A stretch of DNA of 7,261 nt from assembly GCA_002339265.1 (NCBI GenBank), contig DDKG01000298.1, positions 1-7,261 on the forward strand. The letters run 5' to 3'. This DNA is from Massilia sp. UBA2604 (GTDB lineage: Bacteria; Pseudomonadota; Gammaproteobacteria; Burkholderiales; Burkholderiaceae_D). Shown one piece after another: positions 1 through 6,695 of the stretch. The position numbers were made by a program, and so were the translations under genes. The stretch's first letter is position 1, and each line of letters starts with the position of its first letter. Below the pieces are notes generated by a model, which did not search any database, was not told the DNA's origin, and saw nothing but the letters and a program-made list of their open reading frames with translations.

Positions 1-369
1 GGCGGCAAGATGAGCGCCTACGGTCCGGGCTCGCGCTTCGGCGTCCTGCACGACACCTTCGGCATCAAGCCGGCGGTGGCCAAGCTCGACACCTCGAACC
101 ATGGCCAGGCGATCTCCTTCGAATTCATCCAGAAGACCAATCCCGACTGGCTGTTCGTGATCGACCGCGACGCCGCCATCGGCCGCGAAGGCACGGCCGC
201 CGCCAAATTCCTGGACAATGAACTGGTGCGCCAGTCGAACGCCTGGAAGAACAAGCGCGTGGTCTACCTCGATGGCCTGAACTGGTACACCCTGGGCGGC
301 GCCGGCATCACCGCGCTGCAGGAAAACGTCGACCAACTGTCGCGCGCACTGAACACCGCAGGACGCTGA
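1..369 (+). CDS. Siderophore ABC transporter periplasmic substrate-binding protein (C-terminal part)
   Basis: This is the last 122 residues of a binding protein whose start lies before the window; the frame is open from base 1 and ends at TGA 367-369. Such proteins capture ferric siderophore in the periplasm and hand it to the inner-membrane permeases. The fragment reads as the C-terminal lobe of the CeuE/YclQ/VctP/FatB class: an SNHGQ stretch followed by SFEFI, then NPDWLFVIDR, and near the end GLNWYTLGGAG, resembling the W-Y-x-x-G-G motif of this family. The ATG at base 10 is an internal methionine, not a start, because homologous sequence runs through it. The signal peptide and N-terminal lobe are not visible. 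The downstream FecCD permeases and ATPase support the assignment. The exact siderophore (catecholate, petrobactin-like or other) cannot be read from this part. Confidence 0.88.
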   Translation, partial: GGKMSAYGPGSRFGVLHDTFGIKPAVAKLDTSNHGQAISFEFIQKTNPDWLFVIDRDAAIGREGTAAAKFLDNELVRQSNAWKNKRVVYLDGLNWYTLGGAGITALQENVDQLSRALNTAGR

Positions 370-389
370 TCGCAATGGTAGTAAACAAG

Positions 390-406
390 CCGCCGCATTG
401 CGGCGG
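390..406 (+). other. Intercistronic stem-loop before the first permease
   Basis: A 7-bp perfect stem with a 3-base loop (CCGCCGC, ATT, GCGGCGG) sits between the binding-protein stop and the permease start. No T-tract follows, so it does not look like an intrinsic terminator. It covers the purine-rich segment that would act as Shine-Dalgarno for the ATG at 413. A role in lowering permease expression relative to the abundant binding protein, or in stabilising the upstream mRNA, is inferred. The symmetry itself is directly visible. Confidence 0.4.
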
Positions 407-412
407 GGCGCG

Positions 413-1426
413 ATGATGCGCCAAACCGGGGGCCACGCCGGCGCGCGTGCCCCCCGTCATATCTCGCACGCCTGGCTGGCGCTGCCGTTATCGTTGACGG
501 CGGCGCTTGTTGCGTTGAGCGTGGCCATCGGCGCCGGCGATTTCAGCTTCGCCGGCCTGCTGGCGGGCACGCAGTCGGCCGACTGGCAGCTGCTGGTGGT
601 CAGCCGCCTGCCGCGTACCCTGGCGCTGCTGCTGGCCGGGATGTCCCTCGCCGTTGCTGGCCTCATCATGCAGATGCTGGTGCGGAACCGCTTTGTCGAG
701 CCGTCCACCGCCGGCACCATCGAGGCGGCCACGCTCGGCGTGCTGGTGCTGGCGCTGCTGGCGCCTGACACCCCAGTGTTCGGCAAGATGCTGGTGGCGG
801 CCGGCTTCGCAATGGCCGGCACCTTCCTGTTCCTGGGCCTGTTGAGACGAATTCCGATGCGGTCCCCCTACCTGGTGCCGCTGGTCGGCCTGATCCTGGG
901 CGGCGTGATCCAGGCGGTGACGACCTTCTTCGCCTTCCGCTACGACATGCTGCAGACCCTGCACGCGTGGACCGTCGGCGACTTTTCCGGCGTGCTGCGC
1001 GGCCGCTACGAGCTGCTGTGGCTCGGCGCCGTGCTGGCCTTCGCCGCCTGGGTCGCGGCCGACCGTTTCACGGTGGCCGGCATGGGCCAGCAGTTCACCA
1101 CCAATCTTGGGTTGAACTACAAGAAGCTCACCTTCTACGGCTTGCTCATCGTGTCGGCGATTTCGGCGGTGGTGGTGGTCACGGCCGGCAGCATTCCCTT
1201 CCTGGGCCTGATCGTGCCGAACGTGGTCAGCATCCTGTTCGGCGACAATATGCGCCGCTCGGTGCCCTGGGTCGCGCTGCTTGGCGGCCTGTTCGTGCTG
1301 GCCTGCGACATCATCGGCCGCCTCGTGGTGTACCCGTACGAGATCCCGATCGGCACCGTGGTCGGCATCATCGGCGGCGCGCTGTTCCTGTTCCTGTTGC
1401 TGCGAGGTCGTTCACGTGACGCGTAG
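413..1426 (+). CDS. Iron-siderophore ABC transporter permease, FecCD family (first subunit)
   Basis: Inner-membrane permease of about 337 residues that pairs with the next gene product to form the siderophore channel; it resembles the FatD/CeuB/VctD subunit. The chain is strongly hydrophobic with many membrane segments, the first at about residues 21-41. FecCD landmarks are visible: SRLPR followed by a Gly/Ala/Leu helix (about 64-90), an RNRFVEPSTAGT stretch resembling the family's RNPLA-x-P motif, and GSIPFLGLIVPN (259-270), matching the coupling-helix motif GxIxFxGLxxP that docks on the ATPase. Start choice: ATG at 413 or the adjacent ATG at 416, with GGGG at 405-408 as a weak Shine-Dalgarno. 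A TTG at 398 would add five residues but lies in the loop of a hairpin. The stop overlaps the next gene by 11 bases, implying translational coupling. Confidence 0.92.
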   Translation: MMRQTGGHAGARAPRHISHAWLALPLSLTAALVALSVAIGAGDFSFAGLLAGTQSADWQLLVVSRLPRTLALLLAGMSLAVAGLIMQMLVRNRFVEPSTAGTIEAATLGVLVLALLAPDTPVFGKMLVAAGFAMAGTFLFLGLLRRIPMRSPYLVPLVGLILGGVIQAVTTFFAFRYDMLQTLHAWTVGDFSGVLRGRYELLWLGAVLAFAAWVAADRFTVAGMGQQFTTNLGLNYKKLTFYGLLIVSAISAVVVVTAGSIPFLGLIVPNVVSILFGDNMRRSVPWVALLGGLFVLACDIIGRLVVYPYEIPIGTVVGIIGGALFLFLLLRGRSRDA

Positions 1427-2375
1427 ATTTTCCCCCACAGCGCGCCTGGCCCTGCTCGCAACCCTGGCGCTGTCCGTCGTCGCCGCCTTCATGCTGATCG
1501 GCGCGGGCGGCAACTGGGACTTCGTGCTGCCGTTCCGCGGCGCCAAGCTGGCGGCCATGCTGCTGGTGGCGTATGCGATCGCGGTGTCTTCGGTGCTGTT
1601 CCAGACCATCACCCACAACCGCATCCTGACGCCGTCGATCATGGGCTTCGACGCCCTGTACCTGCTGATCCAGGCCGTGATCATCTTCAGCCTCGGCATC
1701 GATCCATTGACTGAAACGGGCAACCCGAACCTGCGCTTCGCGATCGAGGTGGTGCTGATGACGGGCTTCGCCTGCCTCCTGTTTCGCGCGCTGTTCAACG
1801 GCGCGGCGCACAGCCTGCACCTGATGCTGCTGGCCGGTATCGTGTTCGGCCTGCTGTTCCGGAGTCTCTCGAGTTTCGTGATGCGCCTGATCGATCCCAA
1901 CGAGTTCATGGTGCTGCAAGACCGCATGTTCGCCTCCTTCAATGCGATCCAGACCGGCCTGCTGTGGGTGGCGGCGCTGGCGATCGGCCTGGCCTCGCTG
2001 GCGGCCTGGCGCCTGCGCCACCAGTACGATGCCCTGATGCTGGGCCGCGAGATCGCGGTCAACCTCGGCATCGATTACCGGCGCACGGTGATGTTCACAC
2101 TGGCCCTGATCGCGGTGATGGTGTCGGTGTCGACCGCCCTGGTCGGCCCGGTCACCTTCTTCGGCCTGTTGGTGAGCAACCTGGCCTACGCGACGGCCGG
2201 CTCGGGCAAGCACAGAGTCCTGCTGCCGATGGCCGTGCTGTGGGGCGTGGTGTTCCTGGTCGGCGGCCAGGTGCTGCTCGAGCGCGTGCTCGAACTGAAC
2301 GCCACCGTCAGCGTCGTCATCGAGTTCGTCGGCGGCCTGCTGTTCCTGTTCCTGATCACCCGTAGAAAGTCCTAG
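1416..2375 (+). CDS. Iron-siderophore ABC transporter permease, FecCD family (second subunit)
   Basis: Second inner-membrane permease, 319 residues, of the FatC/CeuC/VctG type. The start is taken as GTG 1416, with GAGGT at 1403-1407 as Shine-Dalgarno eight bases upstream. It keeps a first membrane segment at about residues 9-28, which the next ATG would remove. The stretch SSVLFQTITHNRILTPSIMG (58-77) is characteristic of this subunit class, and GPVTFFGLLVSN (244-255) is the coupling-helix motif that contacts the ATPase. The protein ends in a hydrophobic helix and a basic RRKS tail. It overlaps the preceding permease by 11 bases and abuts the ATPase gene with no gap, so all three are translated from one message. 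The length is normal for FecCD proteins and I see no damage. Confidence 0.92.
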   Translation: MTRRFSPTARLALLATLALSVVAAFMLIGAGGNWDFVLPFRGAKLAAMLLVAYAIAVSSVLFQTITHNRILTPSIMGFDALYLLIQAVIIFSLGIDPLTETGNPNLRFAIEVVLMTGFACLLFRALFNGAAHSLHLMLLAGIVFGLLFRSLSSFVMRLIDPNEFMVLQDRMFASFNAIQTGLLWVAALAIGLASLAAWRLRHQYDALMLGREIAVNLGIDYRRTVMFTLALIAVMVSVSTALVGPVTFFGLLVSNLAYATAGSGKHRVLLPMAVLWGVVFLVGGQVLLERVLELNATVSVVIEFVGGLLFLFLITRRKS

Positions 2376-3131
2376 ATGATCGAGATTTCCAATATCAGCA
2401 AGCGTTATGCCGACACCGTGGTGGTCGACGACGTGACGCTCACCCTGCCGGCCGGCGGCGTCACCGCCATCATCGGCCCCAACGGGGCCGGCAAGTCGAC
2501 CGTGCTGTCGATGATCAGCCGCCTGCTGCCGATGAGCGCGGGCCGGGTGCTGGTCGACGGCATCGACGTGGTCAAGGGCGATAGCAAGGAGCTTGCCAAA
2601 CGCCTGGCCATCCTGCGCCAGGACAACCACCTGCCGATGCGCCTGACGGTGCGCGACCTGGTCGCCTTCGGCCGTTATCCGCACACCCAGGGCCGGCCGA
2701 CGATCGAGGATGCGGCCCATGTCGAGCGCGCGCTCGGCTATCTCGGCCTGCAAGACCTGGCCAGCCGCTACCTCGACCAGCTGTCGGGCGGCCAGCGCCA
2801 GCGCGCCTTCGTGGCCATGGTGCTGTGCCAGGACACCGATTACGTGCTGCTCGACGAGCCGCTCAACAACCTCGACATGCGCCACGCGGTCGACATGATG
2901 CAACTGCTGCGCCGCGCCTCGCGCGAATTGGGCAAGACCGTGATCCTGGTCCTGCACGACATCAATTTTGCGTCGTGCTACGCCGACCGCATCGTCGCCA
3001 TGCGCGGCGGGAAGGTGGCCTACCACGGCACGCCGCTCGAGCTGATCCAGCCCGAGGTGCTGCGCGAGCTGTACCAGCTCGACATCCGGGTGCACGAGGT
3101 CGATGGCCAGCGCATCTGCGTCTACTATTAA
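2376..3131 (+). CDS. Iron-siderophore ABC transporter ATP-binding protein
   Basis: Cytoplasmic ATPase, 251 residues, that powers ferric-siderophore import through the two upstream permeases (FecE/FepC superfamily, CeuD/VctC/YclP-like). All nucleotide-binding motifs are intact: Walker A GPNGAGKST at 34-42, Q-loop glutamine 82 (LRQDNH), signature LSGGQRQR at 136-143, Walker B YVLLDEP at 156-162 with catalytic glutamate 161, D-loop NNLD at 164-167, and H-loop histidine 194 (LVLHDIN). The ATG directly follows the TAG stop of the permease at 2373-2375, with only a weak Shine-Dalgarno, so translation probably relies on coupling. The C-terminus (VHEVDGQRICVYY) resembles the end of CeuD/YclP-type ATPases, where a short tail follows the core domain. 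The transported siderophore cannot be deduced from the ATPase. Confidence 0.94.
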   Translation: MIEISNISKRYADTVVVDDVTLTLPAGGVTAIIGPNGAGKSTVLSMISRLLPMSAGRVLVDGIDVVKGDSKELAKRLAILRQDNHLPMRLTVRDLVAFGRYPHTQGRPTIEDAAHVERALGYLGLQDLASRYLDQLSGGQRQRAFVAMVLCQDTDYVLLDEPLNNLDMRHAVDMMQLLRRASRELGKTVILVLHDINFASCYADRIVAMRGGKVAYHGTPLELIQPEVLRELYQLDIRVHEVDGQRICVYY

Positions 3132-3135
3132 GGAG
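3130..3135 (+). promoter_or_regulatory. Shine-Dalgarno overlapping the ATPase stop
   Basis: AAGGAG shares its first two bases with the TAA stop of the ATPase gene and lies five bases before the GTG at 3141. This fixes the unusual start of the EamA gene and ties its translation to the import operon. Confidence 0.8.
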
Positions 3136-3140
3136 CGCAG

Positions 3141-3563
3141 GTGGAACGCTGGGTGGTATATGCCTTCTTGTCGATGCTGTTCGCGGGCGTCACCGCCGTC
3201 ATCGCCAAGCCCGGCCTCACCGGTATCTCGGGCGACCTCGGGATGGCGGTGCGCACCTGCTTCGTGTTTGTATTCGTGCTGCTGTTCGCGGCGGCCGTGG
3301 TGCCGGCGCGCGAGCTGCAGGCGCTGACCCCGACCAATATCGCCTGGCTGGCCGGATCGGCGGTGGCCACCGCGCTGTCGTGGATTTTCTATTACAAGGC
3401 GATCAAGGAAGGGCAGGTGTCCACCGTCGCCCTGATCGACAAGGGCAGCGTGGTGATCGCGGTGCTGCTGGGCTGGCTGTTCCTGCAAGAGGCGCTGACC
3501 CCGGCCAAGCTGGCCGGCTGCGGGCTGATCGTCGTGGGCCTGCTCGTGATCGCGCGCGGATGA
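3141..3563 (+). CDS. EamA-family (drug/metabolite transporter superfamily) half-size membrane protein
   Basis: Small inner-membrane protein of 140 residues with about five hydrophobic segments (near 4-23, 35-54, 66-84, 95-115 and 121-138), corresponding to one EamA domain. Full-size EamA exporters carry two such domains (about 280-300 residues), so this one would act as a dimer if it transports; that is inferred from the family. The stretch from WIFYYKAIKEGQ (81-92) through IDKGS (99-103) to LGWLFLQEALTPAKLAG (110-126) is typical of EamA domains. Start GTG 3141 is supported by AAGGAG five bases upstream. Only nine bases separate it from the ATPase stop, so it is very likely cotranscribed with the siderophore importer. 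The substrate is unknown; export of a siderophore or its breakdown product is a guess from context only. Confidence 0.85.
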   Translation: MERWVVYAFLSMLFAGVTAVIAKPGLTGISGDLGMAVRTCFVFVFVLLFAAAVVPARELQALTPTNIAWLAGSAVATALSWIFYYKAIKEGQVSTVALIDKGSVVIAVLLGWLFLQEALTPAKLAGCGLIVVGLLVIARG

Positions 3564-3575
3564 GCGAACGCCTTC

Positions 3576-3584
3576 TGCTACACT
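3576..3584 (+). promoter_or_regulatory. Possible extended -10 promoter for the PhoD-like gene
   Basis: TGCTACACT reads as TGn followed by the hexamer TACACT (four of six matches to TATAAT, with the extended-10 TG correctly placed). No good -35 is seen at 16-18 bases upstream, which is common for extended -10 promoters. Transcription would begin near 3591, leaving a leader of about 27 bases before the TTG at 3618. This would let the phosphatase gene be transcribed apart from the import operon. Confidence 0.45.
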
Positions 3585-3617
3585 CGGCCGATCGTTTCCC
3601 TTGAAGACCGTGCCGCG

Positions 3618-5582
3618 TTGATCCAGACTGTTCCTTCCGCCCTCCCGCCCGTGCTGGCCGGCCCCATCCTGCGCCGGCTCGAACCGGGCCGCCTGGTGCT
3701 GTGGCTCGTCGGCAGCGATGCGCTCGACCTGACCCTGGAGCTGGCGCCGCAAGACGGCCCGGCGCGCCGCATGCAACTCGACGATGCGAGCCGGCGCGTG
3801 GTCCGCATCGGCCGCCATGCATATGTACACCTGATCGACGTCGCCCTGGATGCGCCGCTGCCCCAGGATGCGCTGATCGAGTACGACCTGCTCTTGAATG
3901 ACGGCGCAGGCATCGCGCACTGGGCGCCGCACCTGCTGCACGAGGGTGCGAGCCGGCCCAGCTTTGTGCTGCGCAGCCGCATGGACAACATCCTCTACGG
4001 TTCCTGCCGCAAGCCGCACCATCGCTCGCGCGACGGCCTGGCCTGCGCCGACGCGCTGCTGGCCGGTCACGTCAAGGAGGCCGAGGCGCGGCCCGCCATG
4101 CTCATGCTGTGCGGCGACCAGGTGTATGCCGACGACGTCGCCGGCCCGATGCTGGCGGCCATCCACGCGCTCATCGAACGCCTGGGCCTGTACGGCGAAT
4201 GTCTGGAGGGCGCCGTGGTGGACGACAGCGAAGCGCTGTATGCCCACCCGGCCGGTTATTACCGGCGCGAAGACCTGCTGCCCGCGTTCAAGTCCAACGA
4301 CGACTTGCGCGACCGCTTCTTCGGCGGCTCCGAAAAGCCGATCTTCACCACCGCCAACGCCCACAACCATCTGGTGACGCTGGCCGAGGTGATGGCGATG
4401 TACCTGCTGGTATGGTCGCCGGCGCCGTGGCGCATCGTGGGCGAGCCGGCGATGCCGCCCTTGACGCCGAAGCACGCCCTTCGCTGGCAGCGCGAACGCG
4501 CGGCATTGCAAGGCTTCTGCGTCGAGCTGCCGCAGGCCGCGCGCCTGCTGGCCCATGTGCAGACCCTGATGATCTTCGACGACCATGACATCACCGACGA
4601 CTGGAACCTGTCGGCCAAGTGGGAGAACACCGCCTACGAGCACCCGTTCTCGCGCCGCATCATCGGCAATGCGCTGGTGGCCTATATGCTGTGCCAGGGC
4701 TGGGGCAACCGGCCCGACGTGTTCGGCGAGGCGCTGGACGCGATGGTTCAGTTGAGCGCGACGCCGGACGCCAGCGGACGATTGGAGCCTGGTGCGCAGG
4801 ATGCGCTTATCGACCGGCTGCTGGCGTTTCGCCAGTGGGACTACATGCTGCGCACCCAGCCCGCCATCATCGTGCTCGACACCCGCACCCGGCGCTGGCG
4901 CAACCGGCGCACCCCTGGCCATCCATCGGGCCTGATGGACTGGGAGTCGCTGACCGAGCTGCAGCACGAACTGCTGGACGAAACGGCGGCCGTGATCGTC
5001 TCGGCGGCGCCGATGTTCGGCGTCAAATTGATCGAGGTAGTGCAGCGCGTTGCCACCTTCGCCGGCCTGGCCCTGACGGTCGACGCCGAGAACTGGATGG
5101 CGCACCGTGGCGCGGCCAGCAGCATGCTCAATATTTTCCGCCACTCGCGCACGCCGGGCAATTACGTGATCCTGTCGGGCGACGTGCATTATTCCTTCGT
5201 CTACGACGTCGAGGTGCGCGAATCGGACCGGCCGCAGCACGTGTGGCAGATCACCAGCAGCGGCATCAAGAACGAATTCCCGCGCCGGCTGCTCGACTGG
5301 CTCGACCGCCTGAACCGCTGGCTGTATTCGCCGCGCTCGCCGCTGAACTGGTTCACCAAGCGGCGCGACCTGGCCTTGAACCCGCGCCTGCCCGACCAGC
5401 GCACCAGCGGCGAGCGCCTGTGGAACGGCGCCGGCATCGGCCAGGTATGGCTCGACGCCCACGGCCGTCCGAGCCGCATCGTGCAGCACAATGCCGATGG
5501 CCGGCCCTCTACCCAATTCCTGCTGCCGGACGATGCCGAAGCCGCCACGCCGGCAGCCGAGGAATCGCAGCGGGCCGCGTAG
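3618..5582 (+). CDS. PhoD-like metallophosphatase (alkaline phosphatase D family), no export signal
   Basis: Predicted metal-dependent phosphomonoesterase or phosphodiesterase of 654 residues; the substrate is unknown. Residues 1 to about 120 form a beta-rich N-terminal part, followed by the PhoD-type catalytic region. Catalytic landmarks: GSCRKPHH (128-135), LCGDQVYADD (164-173) with metal-binding Asp167, Asn-rich NAHNH before a long helix, FDDHDITDDW (320-329), and SGDVHYSFVYD (520-530) with metal-ligand His524. The start is TTG 3618: it is the first start codon after the in-frame stop at 3561, there is no ATG before residue 52, and a later start would cut the N-terminal domain. The Shine-Dalgarno is poor. 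Classical PhoD is secreted by Tat, but no twin arginine or signal peptide is seen here, so a cytoplasmic location is inferred. It lies 54 bases after the EamA gene and converges on the cupin gene. Confidence 0.85.
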   Translation: MIQTVPSALPPVLAGPILRRLEPGRLVLWLVGSDALDLTLELAPQDGPARRMQLDDASRRVVRIGRHAYVHLIDVALDAPLPQDALIEYDLLLNDGAGIAHWAPHLLHEGASRPSFVLRSRMDNILYGSCRKPHHRSRDGLACADALLAGHVKEAEARPAMLMLCGDQVYADDVAGPMLAAIHALIERLGLYGECLEGAVVDDSEALYAHPAGYYRREDLLPAFKSNDDLRDRFFGGSEKPIFTTANAHNHLVTLAEVMAMYLLVWSPAPWRIVGEPAMPPLTPKHALRWQRERAALQGFCVELPQAARLLAHVQTLMIFDDHDITDDWNLSAKWENTAYEHPFSRRIIGNALVAYMLCQGWGNRPDVFGEALDAMVQLSATPDASGRLEPGAQDALIDRLLAFRQWDYMLRTQPAIIVLDTRTRRWRNRRTPGHPSGLMDWESLTELQHELLDETAAVIVSAAPMFGVKLIEVVQRVATFAGLALTVDAENWMAHRGAASSMLNIFRHSRTPGNYVILSGDVHYSFVYDVEVRESDRPQHVWQITSSGIKNEFPRRLLDWLDRLNRWLYSPRSPLNWFTKRRDLALNPRLPDQRTSGERLWNGAGIGQVWLDAHGRPSRIVQHNADGRPSTQFLLPDDAEAATPAAEESQRAA

Positions 5583-5587
5583 GCCGC
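5570..5587 (+). terminator. Weak stem-loop at the convergent gene end
   Basis: GCGGGCC and GGCCGC can pair around a five-base loop (GCGTA) with one bulged G, straddling the stop codon of the PhoD-like gene. No clear T-tract follows on either strand. Only 10 bases separate this stop from that of the convergent cupin gene, so the structure is the sole candidate for terminating either transcript here. It may not be a true terminator. Confidence 0.2.
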
Positions 5588-5592
5588 GCCGC

Positions 5593-6480
5593 TTAGCCAG
5601 CCAGCGCGAGCGGCTGCCCGCGCGCCCAGCGGTTGGACGACAGCGAAAAGCTCAGCGCCCGTACCTGGTGATACCAGCCGGCCGGCACGTACAGCATGTC
5701 GCCGGGCTCCACGATGATCTCCACCAGCGCCGCCTGGCGCGCCAGCGGGAAGGCCTCGAAGTCGGGCGACTCGGGATCGAAGGGAGAGCCGAACAGCAGC
5801 GGATTGGCTTCGCGCGTATACAAAAAGGCGTCATGGTGTGGCGGCGCCAGGAAGATCCGCTTGGTCCCCCAGATCTGGGCAAAGATATTGTCGTCGTAGT
5901 CGCAGTGCAGCGGCGTCACCGTGCGCGCCGGGCCGATCCAGAAGCGGGGAGGCCCCATCTTGTCGAACCAGGTCGGCCAGTGGCACAGCCGGTTCAGTTC
6001 GCGCAGCGACAGGTTGCCGACGTAGGGCGGCAAGCCGGATGCCTTATCCGGCGGTGTCAGGTCGAGGTAGTCGCGCAGCAGCATGTCCTGCATCGCGCGG
6101 TCCGGCGCGAAGGCCGTATTGACGTAGTCGCCGACGCGGGCGCGCACCGGGAGATGGCCGAAGCGTTCGCGCAAGTCGTGCGGGGTGAGGTCGGCCAGCG
6201 GCCAGCGTTTGACGATGCTGGTCACGAGGAAGGGCATGCCGGCCGCCGCCCGCGCCCGAAAGCCGGCCGCATCGAGCCGGGCCAGGCGCGGCACGGCGCT
6301 AAATGAAGGGAGTTTCTGCGCGGCTTGCCGGATGGCGTCGCGCATGGCGGCGATCGAGGTCACGCCGCGTATCTGCGCCGCCTTGTCGGCGTCGGCCTGT
6401 TGTTTTGCCGCGGCCTCGTCCGCTGCCGGCAGGGCCTGGCGCGGCGGCAGGCGGTTGCCTGGAATGGTGTTGACTTCCAT
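5593..6480 (-). CDS. Cupin_8 / JmjC-like Fe(II)- and 2-oxoglutarate-dependent oxygenase family protein
   Basis: Predicted cytoplasmic protein of 295 residues. Residues 1-60 are polar, Ala/Gln-rich and likely helical or disordered. From about 65 the sequence follows the cupin_8 pattern: VPRLARLDAAGF, then MPFLVTSIVKRWPLADL. The double-stranded beta-helix core carries TPLHCDYDDN with His192 and Asp194, WGTKRIFLAPP with Lys207, and EPGDMLYVPAGWYHQV with His271. This gives a full HxD...H iron triad; the lysine 15 residues after the first His and the 79-residue distance to the last His resemble the asparaginyl hydroxylase FIH, supporting 2-oxoglutarate binding. The substrate (protein, tRNA or small molecule) is unknown. 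ATG 6480 was chosen although no strong Shine-Dalgarno is seen; an upstream in-frame TTG at 6564 adds 28 unlikely residues. It is divergent from the serine-rich gene. Confidence 0.85.
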   Translation of the reverse strand: MEVNTIPGNRLPPRQALPAADEAAAKQQADADKAAQIRGVTSIAAMRDAIRQAAQKLPSFSAVPRLARLDAAGFRARAAAGMPFLVTSIVKRWPLADLTPHDLRERFGHLPVRARVGDYVNTAFAPDRAMQDMLLRDYLDLTPPDKASGLPPYVGNLSLRELNRLCHWPTWFDKMGPPRFWIGPARTVTPLHCDYDDNIFAQIWGTKRIFLAPPHHDAFLYTREANPLLFGSPFDPESPDFEAFPLARQAALVEIIVEPGDMLYVPAGWYHQVRALSFSLSSNRWARGQPLALAG

Positions 6481-6561
6481 GTGATGTCGTACTGGACGCC
6501 CGAATGTGGCGAAACCACGTATGGTACTCGCAACGCGTATTTCATCCCGTCGCCAATTGAT

Positions 6562-6576
6562 CAAAAGCAGCTTTTG
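6562..6576. promoter_or_regulatory. Perfect palindrome, candidate operator upstream of the cupin gene
   Basis: CAAAAGC-A-GCTTTTG is a perfect 7+1+7 inverted repeat, about 80 bases upstream of the cupin start. The one-base centre argues against an RNA hairpin and fits a binding site for a dimeric regulator. No regulator gene is in the window and the motif matches no operator I can name. Confidence 0.3.
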
Positions 6577-6695
6577 CGGCGGATGGAACGGCTCTGTTAG
6601 TCAGCGCACGGTCTCTTAATGCTGGTCCATTGTATTTTTGGTATCGCGACGCAGTTGGTTCGATACTGCGCTCGTGACGAGGCCCTGGAAGGGCG

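Noticed and set aside
390..406. Hairpin as an intrinsic terminator after the binding-protein gene
   Set aside because: No T-tract follows and the permease of the same operon begins within seven bases.
1281..1415. Upstream ATG extension of the second permease
   Set aside because: It would overlap the first permease by nearly 150 bases and add a Cys/Ser/Arg-rich out-of-frame translation; GTG 1416 has a proper Shine-Dalgarno.
1368..5516. Very long minus-strand open frame as a gene
   Set aside because: It lies exactly opposite four well-supported genes in codon register, its product is a Gln/His/Arg/Asp-rich jumble without domains, and its openness is explained by the absence of TTA, CTA and TCA codons.
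6481..6564. TTG-started 28-residue extension of the cupin protein
   Set aside because: The added sequence is Arg-rich and unlike the family, there is no Shine-Dalgarno, and ATG 6480 is available.
6651..6670. Possible tRNA T-arm (GGTTCGATAC)
   Set aside because: The flanking bases do not form a 5-bp T stem with a 7-base loop, and no acceptor, D or anticodon arms can be found nearby.
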